From Erythrobacteraceae bacterium CCH12-C2 (lineage in GTDB: Bacteria; Pseudomonadota; Alphaproteobacteria; Sphingomonadales; Sphingomonadaceae): DNA of 64,000 nucleotides. The notes beneath the pieces are model-generated. The model was given only the letters and a program-made list of their open reading frames with translations, searched no databases and was not told where the DNA came from. The stretch covers positions 62,001 through 126,000 of the forward strand of contig LSKF01000163.1 of assembly GCA_001556995.1 (NCBI GenBank), in the 5' to 3' direction. Position 1 is the stretch's first letter; every line of letters starts with the position of its first letter. A program made the position numbers and the translations under genes. This document shows, one piece after another, positions 8,431 to 18,234 of the stretch.

Positions 8431-10332
8431 TCAAAGCGGGGCGATATTCCACCCCGCCGGACCCAGCGTGATGCCCAGATGGGGGACGAAAACCGGCGAT
8501 GCGGCATAGTTGAACGTGAACAAGTGGGCTTCTGTGCGACGCACCCGGACCCCGTCCGGCAGGTCGAGCAGCGCCAGCTCTGCTTCGTCCGCCAGCCGCT
8601 CCACCATCAGGCCGAGCAGGGCGCGATCGGGCCAGACCGCGCAGTACCGCGCCGCCCCGTGCCGGAACACCACCCCGCGCCCGGCTGCATCGGCAAGCTC
8701 GGGCGCAAGGTCGCTCACTACATCCTCGCGCCAGCGGGCGACGCTGAAGCCCTCTGCAGCCTCCGCCACCCCGTCCCGCAGGCTCTCCACCCGCGTCACG
8801 GTGAGCGGCACGAGGCCGCGCAAGTCCCCGGGCGCAAGGCCTTCGGGGATGCAGAAGCTCTCGCTCTTGCTCCCCGAACGCGGCCCCAGGAGCACGGGGC
8901 AGGTGAGCGTCGCCAGCTTTTCCACAAACCCCGGCGGCACGATCGGCAGGGTTGGCACCACCACCATGCGGTAACCTGTCAGGTCCGCCTCGGGCGCGAC
9001 AATGTCGATGTCCAGCCCCTTAGCCCGCAACGCCGAATAGCATTCGAAGACCAGCTCTAGATAGCGGAAGCTCTGCCCCTGCGGCTGGATGCCCAGCACC
9101 CATGCGGCCTCATAGGAAAACACCAGCGCGGCCGGAGCCTTCGCGCAGGCCTGCGGGCCGATGGCGGCGAGCACCTCGGCTGCCGCGCGCACTTCGTTCG
9201 CCGCTTCGGCCTCGGTGCTGTCGGGGCGCAGCAGGCCGGCGTGCATCTGCTCCTGCGCAAAAGGCGCCTGCCGCCAGCGGAAATAGCTGGTGAATTCGGC
9301 CCCGTGGGCGCAGGCTTCAAGCGTCCACAGGGCGACCATCCCCGGCAGCGGCGCGGGGTTGAAGCGGGCCCAGTTTACCGGGCCGGGCTGCTGCTCCATC
9401 ACCCCCCAGCGCCCGTTCGAGCATCCGCGATAGAGATCATGGTGGAAGGCGGCGATATCGGGGTGCCCCTGTCTGAGGTAGGCGGCCTTTTCTTCCGACG
9501 AAAACCAGAATTGCTCAAGGAACCCGAGCGGGTAGGAATCCCACGTCGCCACGTCGATATCGCGGCCCACGGCGTGGTGGTCGAACTCGGTGAAGAAGCC
9601 CATGAAGTTGTGAGTGATGTCCACGCCCGGCGAAAGGCGCCGCAGGATGTCCACCTGCTCGCGGTTGAAGCTGGTCACCTGATCGGAAGCGAAGCGGCGG
9701 TAGTCGAGCCAGTGCGCGGGGTTGGCTTCGGTGACGGTCAGATGCGGTGGGTCGACCTCGGCGAAGGAGCGGTATTCCATGCTCCAGAAGACATTGCCCC
9801 ATGCCGTGTTGAGCGCGTCCACCGTGCCATAGCGCGCGGCGAGCCAGCCCCGGAAGGCGCTGGCGGCTGCGGCTGAGAAGCTGAGCACCGTGTCGTGGCA
9901 GCCATATTCATTGTCGGTCTGCCACATGACGATGGCGGGGTGCTGGCCGTAGCGCTCGGCCATGGCAGTCACAATCCGCGCGCATTCCGCCCGGTAGCCT
10001 TCGTGGCTGAAGCAGTAATGCCGCCGCGAGCCGAAGCCGCGCGGGCGGCCCCGTTCGTCGATGGCGACCATGTCCGGCATCTGGTCCACCAGCCACTTGG
10101 GCGGGGTGGCGGTGGGCGTGCCGAGGATCACCTTGAGCCCCGCTGCGCGGAGCGTGTCGATGGCGCGGTCGAGCCAGCCCCAGTCATAGCGGCCGGGCTC
10201 CGGCTCGATCCGGCTCCAGGCGAATTCGCCGATACGCACCAGCGACAGGCCCATGGCGGCCATGCGGCGGGCATCTTCGGCCCACATCTCCTCGGGCCAG
10301 TGTTCGGGATAGTAGCAGCAGCCGAGTTTCAT
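8431..10332 (-). CDS. Beta-galactosidase, glycoside hydrolase family 42
   Basis: Hydrolyses terminal beta-galactosides. The 633-residue protein starts MKLGCCYYPEHWPEEMW, typical of GH42. The acid/base Glu142 is in WQTDNEYGCHD and the nucleophile Glu313 in WGVMEQQPGPVNW, within one residue of the numbering of the Thermus A4 enzyme. A trimerisation/glutamine-amidotransferase-like region and a beta domain follow. No signal peptide is visible, so it should act in the cytoplasm on imported galactosides. Its start overlaps the stop of the alpha-galactosidase gene in an ATGA, so the two are translationally coupled on one messenger. Confidence 0.93.
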   Translation of the reverse strand: MKLGCCYYPEHWPEEMWAEDARRMAAMGLSLVRIGEFAWSRIEPEPGRYDWGWLDRAIDTLRAAGLKVILGTPTATPPKWLVDQMPDMVAIDERGRPRGFGSRRHYCFSHEGYRAECARIVTAMAERYGQHPAIVMWQTDNEYGCHDTVLSFSAAAASAFRGWLAARYGTVDALNTAWGNVFWSMEYRSFAEVDPPHLTVTEANPAHWLDYRRFASDQVTSFNREQVDILRRLSPGVDITHNFMGFFTEFDHHAVGRDIDVATWDSYPLGFLEQFWFSSEEKAAYLRQGHPDIAAFHHDLYRGCSNGRWGVMEQQPGPVNWARFNPAPLPGMVALWTLEACAHGAEFTSYFRWRQAPFAQEQMHAGLLRPDSTEAEAANEVRAAAEVLAAIGPQACAKAPAALVFSYEAAWVLGIQPQGQSFRYLELVFECYSALRAKGLDIDIVAPEADLTGYRMVVVPTLPIVPPGFVEKLATLTCPVLLGPRSGSKSESFCIPEGLAPGDLRGLVPLTVTRVESLRDGVAEAAEGFSVARWREDVVSDLAPELADAAGRGVVFRHGAARYCAVWPDRALLGLMVERLADEAELALLDLPDGVRVRRTEAHLFTFNYAASPVFVPHLGITLGPAGWNIAPL

Positions 10333-12461
10333 GCCGGGCACTTCTCCAGCGCGATGAGCCACGCGGTTTCTGGGTGGGTGAGGGGGAGCGCGAGGCCGTG
10401 CGTCATCAGCGCGGTGCCCGAAAGGATAAGGCCGTCGCGCCACGCATCGGGGTTGGCGAGATAATGGCGTGCCTTGGGCGGCCATGGTTCGGGCAGGGAG
10501 ACACGGTAGTGCGCTTGCGGCTCCAGCCCGGTTAGGCGCACGGGGGCGGCGTCGAATACGGGGGAGAAGGCGGTCTGGGCGATGAGGGCTAGGGCCTTGT
10601 CACCTTGGATAACCATCATGCCCGCGACGTTCGGGTCTGGGTGAGCGAGGCGGTGCAGCGCGCCTGCATGCAGCACGGAGCGCCACGCCTTGTAAAGCGC
10701 GATATGCGCCGCCAGCGTCGCGCGCTCCTTCTCGCTCATGCGCCCCGGATCGGCTTCGACCCCCATGTGGCCAAAGACTGCCACCTTGGCGCGGAAATCC
10801 ATCGACAATCGCCGTCCGGTGATCGGATTGGGCGAGGGACCGACGTGACTGCCGAGCACTTCCAGCGGGAGGAATTGGCCCCACGCGGGGATGATCCGGA
10901 GGCGCTCGATGGCGTCGTTATTGTCGGAGGGCCAGACCCGGTGGACGCGGCTGAGAACCCCGAAATCGATCCGTCCCCCGCCTTCGGCGCAGCATTCGAT
11001 TTCGACATGCGGATGCCTCTCGCGGACCTGGTCGATGAGCTGATAAAACCCCTCGGTCTGGCGGAAGCGCTGGCTTGCAGGGAACAGGTCGCGATTGTGG
11101 TCCCACTTCAGGTAGGCAATCGGGTGATCTTCGAGAAGCTGACAAAGCTGCGCGGCAAGATGCTTGCGGACATCGTCCCGCGTCAAATCGAGAACCAATT
11201 GTCCCCGCATCGTCGGGCGTTCCCGCCCTTCGGTGTGCAGGCACCAGTCGGGATGAAGGCGGTAAAGGTCGCTGTCAGGCGAGACCATTTCCGGCTCCAC
11301 CCAGAGGCCGAAATCCATGCCGCGGCTTTGAACATGTTCGATCAACGGCGCGAGGCCTTCGGGAAATATGTCGGGGCACACCGACCAATCGCCAAGGCTT
11401 GTGGCCGTAGTCCGCCGCCGTCTGAACCATCCATCATCGAGCACGAATCGTTCGACACCAACCTGTGCTGCCGCATCGGCGAGGCGCATCAACCCATCCA
11501 GCGAGAGGTTGACGCCGAGCGCATCCCAGGAATTGATATGAACCTTGCGCGGTCCCCAGCCGCTTCTCCCGGGCAGGACCTCTGCACGGATGTTCGCGTG
11601 CCACCGCTGGGCGAGCGTGTTGCGATCCGGAGCGAGAGCAAGGACCGCCTCGGGGCTTTCGAACTCGCTACCCGGCGGCAGTTCGATCTCTCCGGCCTCG
11701 ATCACTGCGCCCATTTGCAGGACAGCTCGCCCGTCGGAGTTGGCTTGCGGGTCGCAGTCAATCCTTGTCTCGTGATCTCCGCTCCATGCAAGTTGCACCC
11801 CCAGAACCTCGCCTGTCGCCGGGTCGTGAAGTGTGATGGCGTTGCCGCCGAAGCCGGTCTTTCCTGTCCCGGTCAGGCGCGCAAAGCCTTCGGGGGCGAT
11901 GGTGCGGCGCGATTCGCGCATTTCGCCTGTCCAGCGGCCGGAATAGCTGGTGACCTCGGCGAACCGCATGGGGAGCGGTATGGCTATCGAACTCAGCCGG
12001 ACCAGAGCAAAGGTCGACTTGCCCGGATTGCTCACCCTTTGTCGGACCCGCACTACGTCTGCCGTTGCGACCCGCCACGACTGAACGATCTGGAGCCCTG
12101 TCAGTCGATCCGCAAAGCTCATGGTCATCGATCGGTCGTTGCTGGTCCACGCGAGGACCCGGAAACCTGTCTGCACGCCTTTTCCAGCGAGCATGAATAA
12201 CGCTCCCGGCGTCCCGCTCCAACCGCCTTTCCGCTCTGGCAGCAGGCCCGGCACCGGCGGGATATCGGGCTGACTTTCATGCCGCCCGCGCGCGGATGCG
12301 GCGGCGAGGGCCGCGAGATCCTCGTCATCGGGCAGGCGCGCGCCCAGATAGACGCAGTCGGCCGTCCCGCCTTCTTCAAGCGCGAACACCAGCGTCAGCG
12401 CCTCGCCATCCAGCCGCACGTGTTCCAAACAGCCTCTCTCCCCGGCACCGGTGATGAACAT
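10329..12461 (-). CDS. Alpha-galactosidase, glycoside hydrolase family 36
   Basis: Releases alpha-linked galactose from melibiose/raffinose-type sugars. Family features in the 710-residue protein are LDDGWF, WVEPEMVSPDSDLYR, the nucleophile motif YLKWDHNRD, CAEGGGRIDFGVL and the acid/base motif WPSDNND. No signal peptide is apparent. The start MFITGAG (12461) is preferred; a longer frame begins at a TTG at 12530 and would leave no room for a promoter before the divergent symporter. It is the first gene of a two-gene operon with the beta-galactosidase and lies back to back with the symporter-galT-galK operon. Confidence 0.9.
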   Translation of the reverse strand: MFITGAGERGCLEHVRLDGEALTLVFALEEGGTADCVYLGARLPDDEDLAALAAASARGRHESQPDIPPVPGLLPERKGGWSGTPGALFMLAGKGVQTGFRVLAWTSNDRSMTMSFADRLTGLQIVQSWRVATADVVRVRQRVSNPGKSTFALVRLSSIAIPLPMRFAEVTSYSGRWTGEMRESRRTIAPEGFARLTGTGKTGFGGNAITLHDPATGEVLGVQLAWSGDHETRIDCDPQANSDGRAVLQMGAVIEAGEIELPPGSEFESPEAVLALAPDRNTLAQRWHANIRAEVLPGRSGWGPRKVHINSWDALGVNLSLDGLMRLADAAAQVGVERFVLDDGWFRRRRTTATSLGDWSVCPDIFPEGLAPLIEHVQSRGMDFGLWVEPEMVSPDSDLYRLHPDWCLHTEGRERPTMRGQLVLDLTRDDVRKHLAAQLCQLLEDHPIAYLKWDHNRDLFPASQRFRQTEGFYQLIDQVRERHPHVEIECCAEGGGRIDFGVLSRVHRVWPSDNNDAIERLRIIPAWGQFLPLEVLGSHVGPSPNPITGRRLSMDFRAKVAVFGHMGVEADPGRMSEKERATLAAHIALYKAWRSVLHAGALHRLAHPDPNVAGMMVIQGDKALALIAQTAFSPVFDAAPVRLTGLEPQAHYRVSLPEPWPPKARHYLANPDAWRDGLILSGTALMTHGLALPLTHPETAWLIALEKCPA

Positions 12462-12530
12462 CGCCCGCAGGCTTGCCGGTTCCTCGCCAATGCGCTGTAA
12501 CCGCCCGCATCGAGAGGGGAAAGCGCGCAA

Positions 12531-13988
12531 ATGTCCGAGGCCAGTCTAATCCAGATCGCAGTATGCCTTGGCCTGACATTGGGGATCGCGCTGGCGACTT
12601 GGCTCACGGTCCGGCGCGAGAAGCACGATGGGTCCAGGAAGGACGTCTATCTTGCGGGTGGCAAGCTCAGCTGGCTGTTCGTGGCGGGGGCGATCACGCT
12701 CACCAACCTGTCGACCGATCAGCTGGTGGGGATGAACGGCAACCAGATGCTGCTGCTCGCCTGGTGGGAGATCAGCGGCTTTGTCGGCCTGCTGATCCTC
12801 GCCTTCGTGTTCGTGCCGATCTATTACCGCGCGCGGGTGACGACCGTGACCGAGTTGCTCGAACAGCGGTACGGCGGCGGGGGTATCCGCACGCTGGTGT
12901 CGGCGCTGTTTCTGTTCGGCATGATCCTCATCTATCTGCCTGCGGGGCTCTATTCGGGGGCGCTGTTCCTGAAGACCGCCGGGATCGACCTGCCCTTGCT
13001 GGTGCTCGCCGGATTCCTCGGTGTGGTGTCGGCGGCCTATACCATGGCAGGGGGGCTACGCGCCGTCGCGGTGATGGAGACCTATTCGGGGATCGGGGTG
13101 CTGGCGATCGCGGTGCTGATCGTGGTGCTGGCATTGAACGCGGTCGATTGGGACATCGCGCGCGGCGTTCCGCCCGAGCGGCTGACGATGGTTGGGGGCG
13201 CAGATTCGCCGATCCCGTTCCACACGCTGTTCACTGGCATGATCTTCATCCAGATCTATTACTGGTCGACCAATCAGCCGATCACCCAGAAGGCCATGGC
13301 CGCGCCCAATGTGCGCGAGGCACAGAAAGGCGTGCTGGCTGCAGCGGTGGTGCGCATCCTGATCATCCCGGCAATCGTGGTGATCCCCGGCGTGGTCGCC
13401 TACCAGCTTTTTGGCGATATCAATGATGCCGCCTATGGCCGGCTGGTGGGTGAAGTCCTGCCGCCATGGCTGTCAGGCGTCTTCGCGGCGGCGATAGCGG
13501 CGGCGGTGATCGCGCATACGGCGGCGGTGATGAACGCGGCGGTGGGCCTCTATGCGGTCGATTTCCATGAGAAGTTCATCGCCAAGGTCGAGAGCCATTG
13601 GCGCCTGTCGAGCGTGGTGACGGCAGTGCTGACAGTCACCTCGGTTGCGCTGGTGCCGGTATTTGCCAATGCGCAGAGCATCATCAACCTGCTCCAGCAA
13701 TTGAATGGCCTCTCTTCGATGCCGATCCTCTCGGCCTTCGTGGTCGGGCTGCTGTTCACAGGGGTCGAGAGCCGCGCGGCGATTGTCGGCGTGCTGTGGG
13801 GTTTTGCGCTCTATGCGGGGTACACCTTTGTCTGGCAGCCCGCCGGACTGATCGCGCTGCACTATATCGACTTCATGGTGGTGACGCTGGTGACGAGCGT
13901 GATCGCGGCGCTGGCGGTCAACCGCTTCGTGCTCGGCGGGCGGGCGGTGTTTGCGCCGCTGGCGGCCTTGCGAGGGACCAGTGAATGA
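12531..13988 (+). CDS. Sodium:solute symporter (SSS family), probable galactose/galactoside importer
   Basis: Inner-membrane Na+-coupled symporter of 485 residues with about 13-14 hydrophobic segments. Compared with vSGLT from memory, sugar-site residues correspond to Asn59 and Gln64 (NLSTDQ), Glu80 (WWE) and Asn248-Gln249 (YWSTNQP). The vSGLT Lys that contacts galactose aligns with Arg275 here. The ribosome binding site GAGAGGGGAAA precedes the ATG. The stop overlaps the galT start (ATGA). With both galactosidases across a 69-bp divergent promoter region it most likely imports galactose or a small galactoside. Confidence 0.88.
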   Translation: MSEASLIQIAVCLGLTLGIALATWLTVRREKHDGSRKDVYLAGGKLSWLFVAGAITLTNLSTDQLVGMNGNQMLLLAWWEISGFVGLLILAFVFVPIYYRARVTTVTELLEQRYGGGGIRTLVSALFLFGMILIYLPAGLYSGALFLKTAGIDLPLLVLAGFLGVVSAAYTMAGGLRAVAVMETYSGIGVLAIAVLIVVLALNAVDWDIARGVPPERLTMVGGADSPIPFHTLFTGMIFIQIYYWSTNQPITQKAMAAPNVREAQKGVLAAAVVRILIIPAIVVIPGVVAYQLFGDINDAAYGRLVGEVLPPWLSGVFAAAIAAAVIAHTAAVMNAAVGLYAVDFHEKFIAKVESHWRLSSVVTAVLTVTSVALVPVFANAQSIINLLQQLNGLSSMPILSAFVVGLLFTGVESRAAIVGVLWGFALYAGYTFVWQPAGLIALHYIDFMVVTLVTSVIAALAVNRFVLGGRAVFAPLAALRGTSE

Positions 13989-15019
13989 GCCTTGACCTTG
14001 CCCGCCCGCACCGGCGCTTCAACCCGCTTACGGGAGGCTGGGTGCAAGTCTCCCCGCAGCGCATGGGGCGGCCGTGGCAGGGCGAGACCTCGCCCCCTGA
14101 TCCCCCGCCGCCGGCCTATGATCCAAGCTGCTACCTGTGCCCCGACAATGCCCGCGTGGGGGGCGAGCGGAACCCGGATTATGCCGGGGTCCATGTGTTC
14201 GACAATGATTTCCCCGCGCTGGCTGAGGACAGCGAAAGCGCGGTCAGCGATGATCCGCTCTTCCGCGCCGAGGCTTCGGCAGGGGTATGCCGGGTGATCT
14301 GCTTCTCCCCAGACCATGGCCGATCGCTCCCGCTGCTCGCCCATGACGAGCTGCGCGCGGTGGTGGATTGCTGGACCGATCATACCGCAGAATTGGGCCA
14401 GCGCTTTGCCAACGTGCAGGTGTTCGAAAACAAGGGTGCGATGATGGGGTGCTCCAACCCGCACCCCCACGGGCAGGTCTGGGCGACGGCGCATATCCCG
14501 CAGGAGATCGCTGACGAGGACGCTCACCAGCGGGCCTATCATGCGCAACACGGCCGCGCCTTGCTGCTGGACGTGGCGGCGCGCGAGGCGGCGGGCGAGC
14601 GTGTGGTTGAGGCCAATGATGATTGGATCGCAATCGTGCCGTTCTGGGCGGCTTGGCCGTTCGAGATGCTGCTGTTGCCGCGTTTTGAGGTGCAGCGCCT
14701 CGATCAACTGACCGCACAACAGCGCGATCGCCTCGCGGACATCCTCAAGGCCCTCACCACCCGCTACGACAATCTGTTCCAGACCAGCTTTCCCTATTCG
14801 ATGGGCTGGCACGGCGCGCCGTTTGGGCCGGGGGCGAGTGACCACTGGCAGCTCCACGCCCATTTCTACCCGCCGCTGCTGCGCTCGGCATCGGTGCGCA
14901 AGTTCATGGTCGGCTATGAAATGCTGGCCGAGCCGCAGCGCGATCTCACCCCCGAGCGCGCGGCGGAAATGTTGCGTGCAGTGAGCAGCGAAGTGCATTA
15001 TCGCGCGCGACCATGGTAG
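13985..15019 (+). CDS. galT: Galactose-1-phosphate uridylyltransferase
   Basis: Leloir-pathway enzyme exchanging galactose-1-phosphate and UDP-glucose to give UDP-galactose and glucose-1-phosphate. The 344-residue protein has zinc ligands Cys49 and Cys52 (CYLC), the N-terminal FNPLTGGWV and the HIT-type active site HPHGQ, whose nucleophile is His162. A second domain contains WHGAPFGPG and [10 protein letters not shown]. The gene overlaps the symporter stop by 4 bases and the galK start by 7 bases, so the three genes form a tight operon. No galE or galM lies in the window. Confidence 0.95.
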   Translation: MSLDLARPHRRFNPLTGGWVQVSPQRMGRPWQGETSPPDPPPPAYDPSCYLCPDNARVGGERNPDYAGVHVFDNDFPALAEDSESAVSDDPLFRAEASAGVCRVICFSPDHGRSLPLLAHDELRAVVDCWTDHTAELGQRFANVQVFENKGAMMGCSNPHPHGQVWATAHIPQEIADEDAHQRAYHAQHGRALLLDVAAREAAGERVVEANDDWIAIVPFWAAWPFEMLLLPRFEVQRLDQLTAQQRDRLADILKALTTRYDNLFQTSFPYSMGWHGAPFGPGASDHWQLHAHFYPPLLRSASVRKFMVGYEMLAEPQRDLTPERAAEMLRAVSSEVHYRARPW

Positions 15020-16200
15020 GACTGATCGACCGCCGCGAAAGATTGATCGCCCGCGCCCGGCAAGGCTTCCGGCTCGCCTACGGAACCGAGCCGACGCACT
15101 TCTTTGCCGCGCCCGGACGGGTCAACCTGATCGGGGAGCATGTCGATTACAATGGCGGCTATGTTCTGCCTTGCGCCATCGACCGCGAGGCGATTGTGGC
15201 CCTTGGTCCATCGATCGCAGATGCCAAGCATCCGATTTTTGAAGCGGTGGCCATCGATATGGGCATCGCCCGCGATCGCTTCGCCTTGGACGAGCCGATC
15301 GCGCTGGGCGACAATAACTGGCAGAACCATGTGCGCGGTGTGGTCGATACGATGCTGCGGCAGGGGCACGGGATCAAGCCGGCCCGGATCGCGATTGCGG
15401 GCGACGTTCCGATTGGTGCGGGGCTGTCATCCTCGGCGGCTTTCGGCGTGGCGGTGGCGCTGGCCTGTTCGGAACATTCCGGCCTCAACCTCGCGCCTGA
15501 AAGCCTCGCCCGGATCGCCCAGATCGCCGAGAATGATTTTGTCGGCTGTGCCTGCGGGATCATGGACCAGATGGCCTCGGCCTGCGCCACCCAAGGCAAC
15601 GCGCTGCTGCTCGATTGCCAGACCTTGCAGCACATGCCGATCGGCTTTCATCCCTCGCTGGCGATGACGGTGATCGACACGGGCCTGCGGCGCAACCTGA
15701 CCGAAAGCGCCTTCAACCAGCGACGCGAGGAATGCGAGACTGCTGCGCACCATTACGGCGTTGCGAGCTTGCGTGATCTCGATGTCGATGCGCTGGAGCG
15801 TGAACGCGAGGGGCTCGATCCGGTGCTCTATTCGCGGGCGCGGCATGTGGTGGCGGAGATCGCCCGAGTGGAGCCCTTCGCCGTCGCACTGACCACCGGC
15901 GATGCTGCCGCGCTCTCCGATCTGATGACTGAAGCACACCAGTCGCTGTCGGGCGATTTCGCCGTCTCGCTCCCGCCGATCGACCGACTGGCCGGGCTGG
16001 TGGCTGAGGCGCTTGGGCCAGCCGGCGGGGTGCGACTGACCGGGGCGGGGTTTGGCGGGTGCCTTGTCGCTCTGACCCAACATGATGCCGTGGCGGCCAT
16101 CAACGACGCCATTGCCCTCTACAACAGTACCGCCGATCTGCGCGCACGGATCGAGAGCTTCAAACCCAGCGCTGGGGCAGGTCCGATCATCATCGGTTGA
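15013..16200 (+). CDS. galK: Galactokinase
   Basis: GHMP-family kinase phosphorylating galactose at C1 with ATP. The 395-residue protein shows the galactokinase signature [19 protein letters not shown] near residue 36, the ATP-binding loop [17 protein letters not shown] and the third GHMP motif [12 protein letters not shown]. It is the last gene of the symporter-galT-galK operon; a hairpin follows 49 bases after its stop. Together the locus takes galactosides to glucose-1-phosphate, given galE elsewhere. Confidence 0.95.
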   Translation: MVGLIDRRERLIARARQGFRLAYGTEPTHFFAAPGRVNLIGEHVDYNGGYVLPCAIDREAIVALGPSIADAKHPIFEAVAIDMGIARDRFALDEPIALGDNNWQNHVRGVVDTMLRQGHGIKPARIAIAGDVPIGAGLSSSAAFGVAVALACSEHSGLNLAPESLARIAQIAENDFVGCACGIMDQMASACATQGNALLLDCQTLQHMPIGFHPSLAMTVIDTGLRRNLTESAFNQRREECETAAHHYGVASLRDLDVDALEREREGLDPVLYSRARHVVAEIARVEPFAVALTTGDAAALSDLMTEAHQSLSGDFAVSLPPIDRLAGLVAEALGPAGGVRLTGAGFGGCLVALTQHDAVAAINDAIALYNSTADLRARIESFKPSAGAGPIIIG

Positions 16201-16248
16201 TGAAGCCTATCCCGAGATGCGCAAGGTATGAGCAGCTTGCACCCACCA

Positions 16249-16266
16249 TTCAGGGCTTTCCCTGAA
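16249..16266 (+). terminator. Candidate terminator hairpin after galK
   Basis: Perfect inverted repeat TTCAGGG-CTTT-CCCTGAA. There is no T-tract after it, so it may be only a messenger-end stabiliser; it separates galK from the methionine regulator. Confidence 0.45.
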
Positions 16267-16281
16267 GCGGGCGATTTACAG

Positions 16282-16301
16282 ATATAAAAATATCTTTATA
16301 T
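16282..16301. promoter_or_regulatory. SahR-like operator
   Basis: AT-rich palindrome in GC-rich DNA: ATATAAA and TTTATAT arms around a 6-bp centre, 18 of 20 positions symmetric. It resembles the SahR motif of alphaproteobacteria as I recall it (ATAAAGATATCTTTAT). It ends 5 bases before the first possible start codon of the ArsR-type gene, so bound repressor would block the promoter or translation start of the regulator-metF-metH unit. Confidence 0.8.
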
Positions 16302-16312
16302 GTCTCGTGGTG

Positions 16313-17305
16313 ATGGTGATCGAAGACATCTTCAAGGCGCTGGGCGATCCGACCCGGCTGCGCATTGCCCGGCTGCTGGGCACCATGGAGCTGGCCGTCG
16401 GCGAGCTTGCGCAGGTGCTCGGGCAAAGCCAGCCGCGCGTGTCGCGCCATGTCGGCATTCTGTGCGATGCCGGGCTGGCCGAACGGCGGCGCGAGGGCAG
16501 CTGGGTGTTTCTGCGCCAGGCCGAAGCCGACGAACACACCGCCCCGGTGATTGAGGCCACGCAGCGCCTGCTCGCGATTGCGGAAACAGCCGAACCCGAT
16601 TTCGCTGCGGTGTGCGAGGCTGACCGGCGCAAGCTCGCCGCGATCCGTCAGGCGCGCGCTGCCGCCGCAGAGCAATATTTTGCCCGCCACGCCAGCGAAT
16701 GGGACGAATTGCGCGCGCTTCACAGCCCCGATGCCGAGGTCGAACAGCGCCTTGTCGCCGCGCTGGGCGAGGCGCCGCTGGGTCAGGTGCTCGATATCGG
16801 CACCGGCACCGGGCGAATGGCGGAGCTGTTTGCAGGCGGGGCCGACCGGGTGGTGGCGCTCGACAAGAACCTTGAGATGCTGCGCGTCGCCCGTGCGAAG
16901 CTGCAGCACTTGCCCGCCGCGCGGATCGAGTTGGTGCAGGGCGATTTTGCCGACCTGCCCTTTGCCGAGGCGAGTTTCGATACCGTGCTGCTGCATCAGG
17001 TGCTGCATTTCGCCGCCGATCCGGCCCCGGTACTGGCCGAGGCGGCACGCGTGCTGCGCGGCGGTGGGCGCATCGCCATTGTCGACTTTGCCAGCCATGA
17101 TCACGAGGAACTGCGCACCCGCCACCAGCACGCCCGCCTTGGCTTTTCCGATCGCCAGATGGCCGAGCTGCTGCGCGCGGCCGGGTTCACCGCCGCAGCG
17201 CCCATCGCGCTCGATGGCGGCGAGCTTGTCGTCAAGATCTGGACGGCCAAGCGCCGCGCCGTTGCTGGCTCCCCCAAAACCCCCGCCTTGGAAATCGCAT
17301 CATGA
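16313..17305 (+). CDS. ArsR-family regulator fused to a SAM-dependent methyltransferase domain (SahR-like)
   Basis: A 330-residue two-domain protein. Residues 1-90 are an ArsR winged helix (ALGDPTRLRIARLL, recognition region GQSQPRVSRHVGIL). Residues about 130-290 are a class I methyltransferase fold with motif I VLDIGTGTG, VVALDKN and QGDFADLPF. Regulators of this build (SahR) sense S-adenosylhomocysteine/SAM and control methionine-cycle genes in Proteobacteria. The placement fits: its palindromic operator is directly upstream and metF overlaps its stop (ATGA). The methyltransferase part may serve as ligand sensor rather than enzyme. The start is uncertain between GTG 16307, GTG 16310, ATG 16313 and GTG 16316; the ATG is taken. 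Confidence 0.85.
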   Translation: MVIEDIFKALGDPTRLRIARLLGTMELAVGELAQVLGQSQPRVSRHVGILCDAGLAERRREGSWVFLRQAEADEHTAPVIEATQRLLAIAETAEPDFAAVCEADRRKLAAIRQARAAAAEQYFARHASEWDELRALHSPDAEVEQRLVAALGEAPLGQVLDIGTGTGRMAELFAGGADRVVALDKNLEMLRVARAKLQHLPAARIELVQGDFADLPFAEASFDTVLLHQVLHFAADPAPVLAEAARVLRGGGRIAIVDFASHDHEELRTRHQHARLGFSDRQMAELLRAAGFTAAAPIALDGGELVVKIWTAKRRAVAGSPKTPALEIAS

Positions 17306-18234
17306 CCCCGACCCTCAGCCAGCTGCATGAATATCGCACCGCGACCGACACCCCGCTGTTCTCCGGCCTGCCTGGCGATGTCGCGGTGAGTTTCGAATTC
17401 TTTCCGCCCAAGACCGAGAAGATGGAAGAACAGCTGTGGGACGCGGTGACGCAGCTCCAGCCGCTCGCCCCCAGCTTCGTCTCGGTGACCTACGGTGCGG
17501 GTGGATCGACCCGCGAGCGTACCCATGCGACCGTGGCGCGGATCATCGCTGAAGCCGGGCTTCCGGCAGCGGCGCACCTGACCTGCGTGGCGGCGTCCAA
17601 GGCGGAAATCCGCGATGTGGCCGAGAAATATTGGGAAGCGGGTGTGCGCCACATCGTCGCCCTGCGCGGCGACGCGGGCGAGCCGGGCGCGCCCTTTACC
17701 CCGCACCCCGAAGGCTACGCCAATGCTGCCGAGCTGGTGGCGGGTCTGAAAGAGATTGCCGACTTCGAAATCTCGGTGTCGGCCTACCCTGAAACCCACC
17801 CCGATGCGGCGAGCCCGCAGGCCGATATCGACAACCTGAAGCGCAAGCTCGATGCCGGGGCGACCCGCGCGATCAGCCAGTTCTTCTTCTCGGCCGAAAC
17901 CTTCTTCCGCTTCCGCGACGCCTGCGCCGCCACCGGCATTGATGCGCCGATCCTGCCGGGCATTCTCCCCGTCACCAATGTCGCGCAGGCGCGCAAATTC
18001 GCCGCTGCCTGCGGCACCGAATTCCCAGCATGGATGGACGGCTTGTTCGAAGGCCTCGATGAAAAGCCCGCCGCGCGCCAACTGGTCGCCGCGACGGTCG
18101 CCGCTGAATTGTGCCGCCGCCTCTATGCAGGGGGCGTGCGCGATTTCCACTTCTACACGCTCAACCGGCCCGAGCTCGCCTATGCGATCTGCCACATGCT
18201 GGGCAAGCGTCCGGTCGCGGAGGCCGCGGCATGA
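17302..18234 (+). CDS. metF: 5,10-methylenetetrahydrofolate reductase
   Basis: FAD-dependent reduction of methylene-THF to methyl-THF, the methyl donor for methionine synthase. The 310-residue TIM-barrel protein shows SFEFFPPKTEKMEEQLW near residue 32, the catalytic Glu in that segment, VTYGAGGSTRERTH, LRGDAGEPG, AYPETHPDA and FFFSAETFFRFRD. The length is normal for MetF. It overlaps the regulator gene upstream and metH part 1 downstream by ATGA junctions, so methyl-THF supply and use are co-expressed. Confidence 0.95.
   Translation: MTPTLSQLHEYRTATDTPLFSGLPGDVAVSFEFFPPKTEKMEEQLWDAVTQLQPLAPSFVSVTYGAGGSTRERTHATVARIIAEAGLPAAAHLTCVAASKAEIRDVAEKYWEAGVRHIVALRGDAGEPGAPFTPHPEGYANAAELVAGLKEIADFEISVSAYPETHPDAASPQADIDNLKRKLDAGATRAISQFFFSAETFFRFRDACAATGIDAPILPGILPVTNVAQARKFAAACGTEFPAWMDGLFEGLDEKPAARQLVAATVAAELCRRLYAGGVRDFHFYTLNRPELAYAICHMLGKRPVAEAAA

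Noticed and set aside
10605..12200. 531-codon plus-strand frame opposite the alpha-galactosidase gene
   Set aside because: Antisense shadow of a GH36 gene with all catalytic motifs; no coherent domain in the frame.
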